This document shows, one piece after another, positions 61,566 to 64,000 of a DNA stretch of 64,000 bases. The notes beneath the pieces are model-generated. The model was not told the DNA's origin, made no database searches, and saw only the letters and a list, made by a program, of their open reading frames with translations. Numbering within the stretch: the stretch's first letter is position 1; every line of letters starts with the position of its first letter. The translations under genes and the position numbers were made by a program. This stretch comes from Candidatus Saccharimonadota bacterium (lineage in GTDB: Bacteria; Patescibacteriota; Saccharimonadia; Saccharimonadales; Saccharimonadaceae). The stretch covers positions 124,001 to 188,000 of the forward strand of contig JAFWSN010000002.1 of the NCBI GenBank assembly GCA_017519305.1, written 5' to 3'.

Positions 61566-64000
61566 ATGATTTTGTTGAAATACAAAAGATTAAGAGTATT
61601 GGCACTTTTTGTTGCCATTTTATCAATTGGAGTAATTAGCTCCGGTAATGCTAACGCAGCATCCACCTTCGATACCTATACCGATGGTGATGGTGTAGTG
61701 TGGGATAGGGAAACCACGGATGACGGCGATATCTATATTGGTATCCAGTCTGTGCCGGCTGGTGTAACTACCGTGAATGTACCATCGATCAATGATGTGG
61801 CTTCCGGCAAGGACACTTATTTCCTTGACTCTATTTGTTCTCGTTATACAACTCCTGATTGTTCCGGTGTAGTCTCCAGCACCGCCAATGTGACCAAACT
61901 TGATATGACCAACACTTCTAAAATCCAAGTCAAAAATGTCTCCCAAATGTTTGATACGACCCACGAAGTAGAACTTGTCTTCGGCGAAAACATGGTAATT
62001 GCGGATCCAGCAGACATTGGGGATATCGCCGACTACAACACTAGCGACACGTCTAGCGACGCCGCTTACTGGCACTATAAAAGCAGCTGGAGCGATAGCA
62101 CGCCGACCGGTGTCCTTAACCCTTACGCAAATTACGCCGGTGCCTTTGAGGGTATGCACGTAAAACTCACCAACCTCAGTAATGTTAAATATATCGGCTG
62201 GAATGCCTTCCAGGATACCGTTTTGAACGCCAATAGCAAAGCTATCACGATTAATAATAATCAGACAATTGGCGGCTACGCTTTTGCCGGCTCCGATATC
62301 ACCAGCTTATCTATTGACGTAGACGTGCCTCACGGTATCGCTACGGACTGTACGAATCTAGCCAGCCTTACGATTGGCGACAATGTTACAACAATCTACG
62401 GCGGTGCCTTTAAGGGGGCTACCTCACTCACTGCATTTAATTCCGGAAATGTCGTCACAATCTATGGTGACGCATTCAATGGTTCTGGCATTACTACTGC
62501 AGAATTTGAACCGGCCATTAAGGTAATTGGTTACGCCGCTTTCAAAAACACTAATATTAGTTCACTTGATCTGGACGGCACAAGTATCGACCAAATCAGG
62601 CCATACGCCTTTAGCGGTGCTCACATTGCTACGCTGGACCTAGGCGGCATCAAGAGTATCGGTTACCACGCCTTCGAGAATAACTTAATGGAAGAAGTCT
62701 ACCTTCCGAAAACTTTCCGCGACACTTACGCCGATATGGACAACAATGGTCGTGAAATATTTGAAAATTCGCCAGTCAAAAAAGTTACTATCGCCTATGA
62801 TATGGCTACCACGAACCACCAACCTGGCCTGATTATGCAATACGTTATTGGCTACTCAACCTGGGATTTAGTCGACGAAGTGGTCATCATCGCCCCGTAC
62901 GCGGCCGACGAACAAGTTGCGGCTGATCACGACTACACAACAGCTAGAGTTGGTATGGGAATGTATTCGGACTCTGCATTGCTGGATACTTATGCTATGA
63001 ACGCAAAAAATATTATCCCATGGGATGCGCTCGGTAATTCAGGTTACAACTCGAAGCTCAGGAAATTCATCATTGACGACAGATATGAAGTATTTGGTAC
63101 ACTCTCCTTTAGCTATCAGCAAATGAGCGAAATCCATACGATTGACGCCAACGGAAATATCAGTGAAGACATGCGTCTGCCTGCCAACCTCAAGGCTATC
63201 GGCGCCAACGCTTTCCAGTTCGTGTTTGATAGCTGGTTCACGCCTCAGGGAGCGCGCTCGACCGTCACAATCGATACTTTGCCAAGCGGTCTCGGATACA
63301 TTGGTGGCGAAGCGTTCGTATACAACAATAACCTTGTTATTAACACCTTCAATTTGCCGAACTTGGAGTATATCGGTGGTGCCGCATTCTACTATACGAA
63401 CGTCATAGACATTACGCTAAGTGTAGCTCCGGCGCAAAGCATGGTGGGGCTTTTTATGGGGAGCCACTTGGTCAAGAATGTCACTATCGACTACGATATG
63501 TTCGGCAGCAACAGTAGCGACGGTTCTAATCGTGCACTCCAGAGCCTAGTATCATGGATTCAAAACGGTTATATAGAACCGGGCACCCACAGTACAATTA
63601 GCACCAATAATAGGGCCCACTTCGAAAAAATCAAATTCACGAGCAAAGCTACAACGGCCCCAAATAAAACTCCATGTGATTTCATGGCAGTTGTTGCAGA
63701 CGAAATTGATCTTAGCGAAACGCCATGGACAACGCTCTATACCCCTAGCTATCAGGGCGACACCCAAATCGGTATATTTATTGGTTCGAAAATTGGCACA
63801 GTTAAATTGCCTCACGCGCTTGAAGTTATTCCTGCATATTCTTTCGTCGGTACCGAAATTACCGAGCCACTAGAGATTCCAAACACCGTAACAGAAATTG
63901 GTTCGCAGGCCTTTAACGCTACCTTCCCTGACCAATGGCGATACTGGTATGCTCACTCTGAGCCAGGTGTCAATATTACTTCCTTGCCTACTTCTATTCA
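61566..64000 (+). CDS. BspA-like leucine-rich-repeat surface protein, N-terminal part (runs off the window)
   Basis: The frame from ATG 61566 is open to the window end (811 codons). It begins with a signal peptide (MILLKYKRLRVLALFVAILS, ending ANA about residue 32). BspA/LRR_5-type repeats follow, seen as recurring blocks like YIGWNAFQDT, TIGGYAFAGSDITSL, TIYGGAFKGATSL, VIGYAAFKNTNISSL and EIGSQAFNATF. Such proteins bind host or partner surfaces. For an episymbiotic bacterium it is a candidate adhesin (inference). C-terminal anchoring cannot be seen. Confidence 0.88.
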   Translation, partial: MILLKYKRLRVLALFVAILSIGVISSGNANAASTFDTYTDGDGVVWDRETTDDGDIYIGIQSVPAGVTTVNVPSINDVASGKDTYFLDSICSRYTTPDCSGVVSSTANVTKLDMTNTSKIQVKNVSQMFDTTHEVELVFGENMVIADPADIGDIADYNTSDTSSDAAYWHYKSSWSDSTPTGVLNPYANYAGAFEGMHVKLTNLSNVKYIGWNAFQDTVLNANSKAITINNNQTIGGYAFAGSDITSLSIDVDVPHGIATDCTNLASLTIGDNVTTIYGGAFKGATSLTAFNSGNVVTIYGDAFNGSGITTAEFEPAIKVIGYAAFKNTNISSLDLDGTSIDQIRPYAFSGAHIATLDLGGIKSIGYHAFENNLMEEVYLPKTFRDTYADMDNNGREIFENSPVKKVTIAYDMATTNHQPGLIMQYVIGYSTWDLVDEVVIIAPYAADEQVAADHDYTTARVGMGMYSDSALLDTYAMNAKNIIPWDALGNSGYNSKLRKFIIDDRYEVFGTLSFSYQQMSEIHTIDANGNISEDMRLPANLKAIGANAFQFVFDSWFTPQGARSTVTIDTLPSGLGYIGGEAFVYNNNLVINTFNLPNLEYIGGAAFYYTNVIDITLSVAPAQSMVGLFMGSHLVKNVTIDYDMFGSNSSDGSNRALQSLVSWIQNGYIEPGTHSTISTNNRAHFEKIKFTSKATTAPNKTPCDFMAVVADEIDLSETPWTTLYTPSYQGDTQIGIFIGSKIGTVKLPHALEVIPAYSFVGTEITEPLEIPNTVTEIGSQAFNATFPDQWRYWYAHSEPGVNITSLPTSI

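Noticed and set aside
1-64000. CRISPR arrays, insertion sequences, prophage genes and rRNA genes.
   Set aside because: I looked for regularly spaced direct repeats, transposase or integrase motifs, and rRNA sequence and found none.

Overview
The window looks like a chromosomal segment of a Patescibacteria/CPR bacterium, most likely Candidatus Saccharibacteria (TM7). This is an inference from four things seen together: the dnaN-dnaA / rpmH-rnpA-yidC-jag origin neighbourhood, several small pilin-like T4SS_pilin/TrbC proteins beside a PrgI/VirB4/VirB6-type secretion locus, a GroEL tail ending in GGAY, and very tight gene packing with no intergenic gap above 300 bp. TGA is used as a genuine stop (for example rnpA), which argues against the Gracilibacteria/Absconditabacteria code.

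Layout. 0-4.7 kb: partial dnaN, dnaA, origin-like AT-rich DNA with DnaA boxes, then rpmH, rnpA, yidC and the KH/R3H gene jag. 4.7-10.6 kb: a long-tailed LytR-CpsA-Psr protein, a membrane acyltransferase, a LexA-like DNA-binding domain without protease, and two exported proteins, one a lysozyme-like enzyme with C-terminal repeats. 10.6-33.8 kb: a surface-glycopolymer region. An eight-gene overlapping operon (23098 down to 14562, minus strand) encodes a polytopic membrane protein, RmlA, an RmlB-ATP-grasp fusion, a GtrB-like transferase, an SDR enzyme, a WecE-like aminotransferase and a pair of half-size DMT proteins. A second minus-strand set encodes a sulfatase-fold transferase, a YidC-glycerophosphotransferase fusion, a small membrane protein and a TagGH-like ABC exporter. 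GalE, several GT2/GT4 enzymes, a GtrA-like protein and a MurI-like protein lacking both catalytic cysteines are interspersed. 33.8-44.7 kb: uvrA, a TylF-like methyltransferase, ackA, groESL under a CIRCE operator, two proteins of unknown function, an FAD oxidoreductase, a polytopic membrane protein and tRNA-Ser(GCT). 44.7-57.8 kb: a type IV secretion/pilus locus with four pilin-type genes, VirB6-like, PrgI/VirB3-like, a split VirB4 and a VirB1-like double hydrolase, with comFC and hsp20 embedded. 57.8-64 kb: a DnaJ/CbpA-like protein, a small unknown, RNase Y, a VTT/DedA-type membrane protein and the start of a large BspA-like leucine-rich-repeat surface protein that runs off the window.

How the genes fit together. 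Most of the window builds and exports cell-surface material: nucleotide sugars (RmlA, RmlB, WecE, GalE), glycosyl transfer, phosphoglycerol-type transfer, ABC and flippase export, attachment by the LCP protein, and surface proteins. The T4SS-like locus would supply a pilus or channel, and comFC beside the pilins is compatible with DNA uptake. No VirB11 or VirD4 homologue is visible here.

Regulation. At least 15 genes have an extended -10-type hexamer (TATAAT, TAAAAT or TACAAT) ending only 6-8 nt before the start codon, often with TG one base upstream and without a Shine-Dalgarno. This predicts leaderless mRNAs. Other genes (dnaA, rpmH, groES, uvrA, hsp20, ackA, rny) have leaders with Shine-Dalgarno sequences, so two modes of translation initiation appear to coexist.
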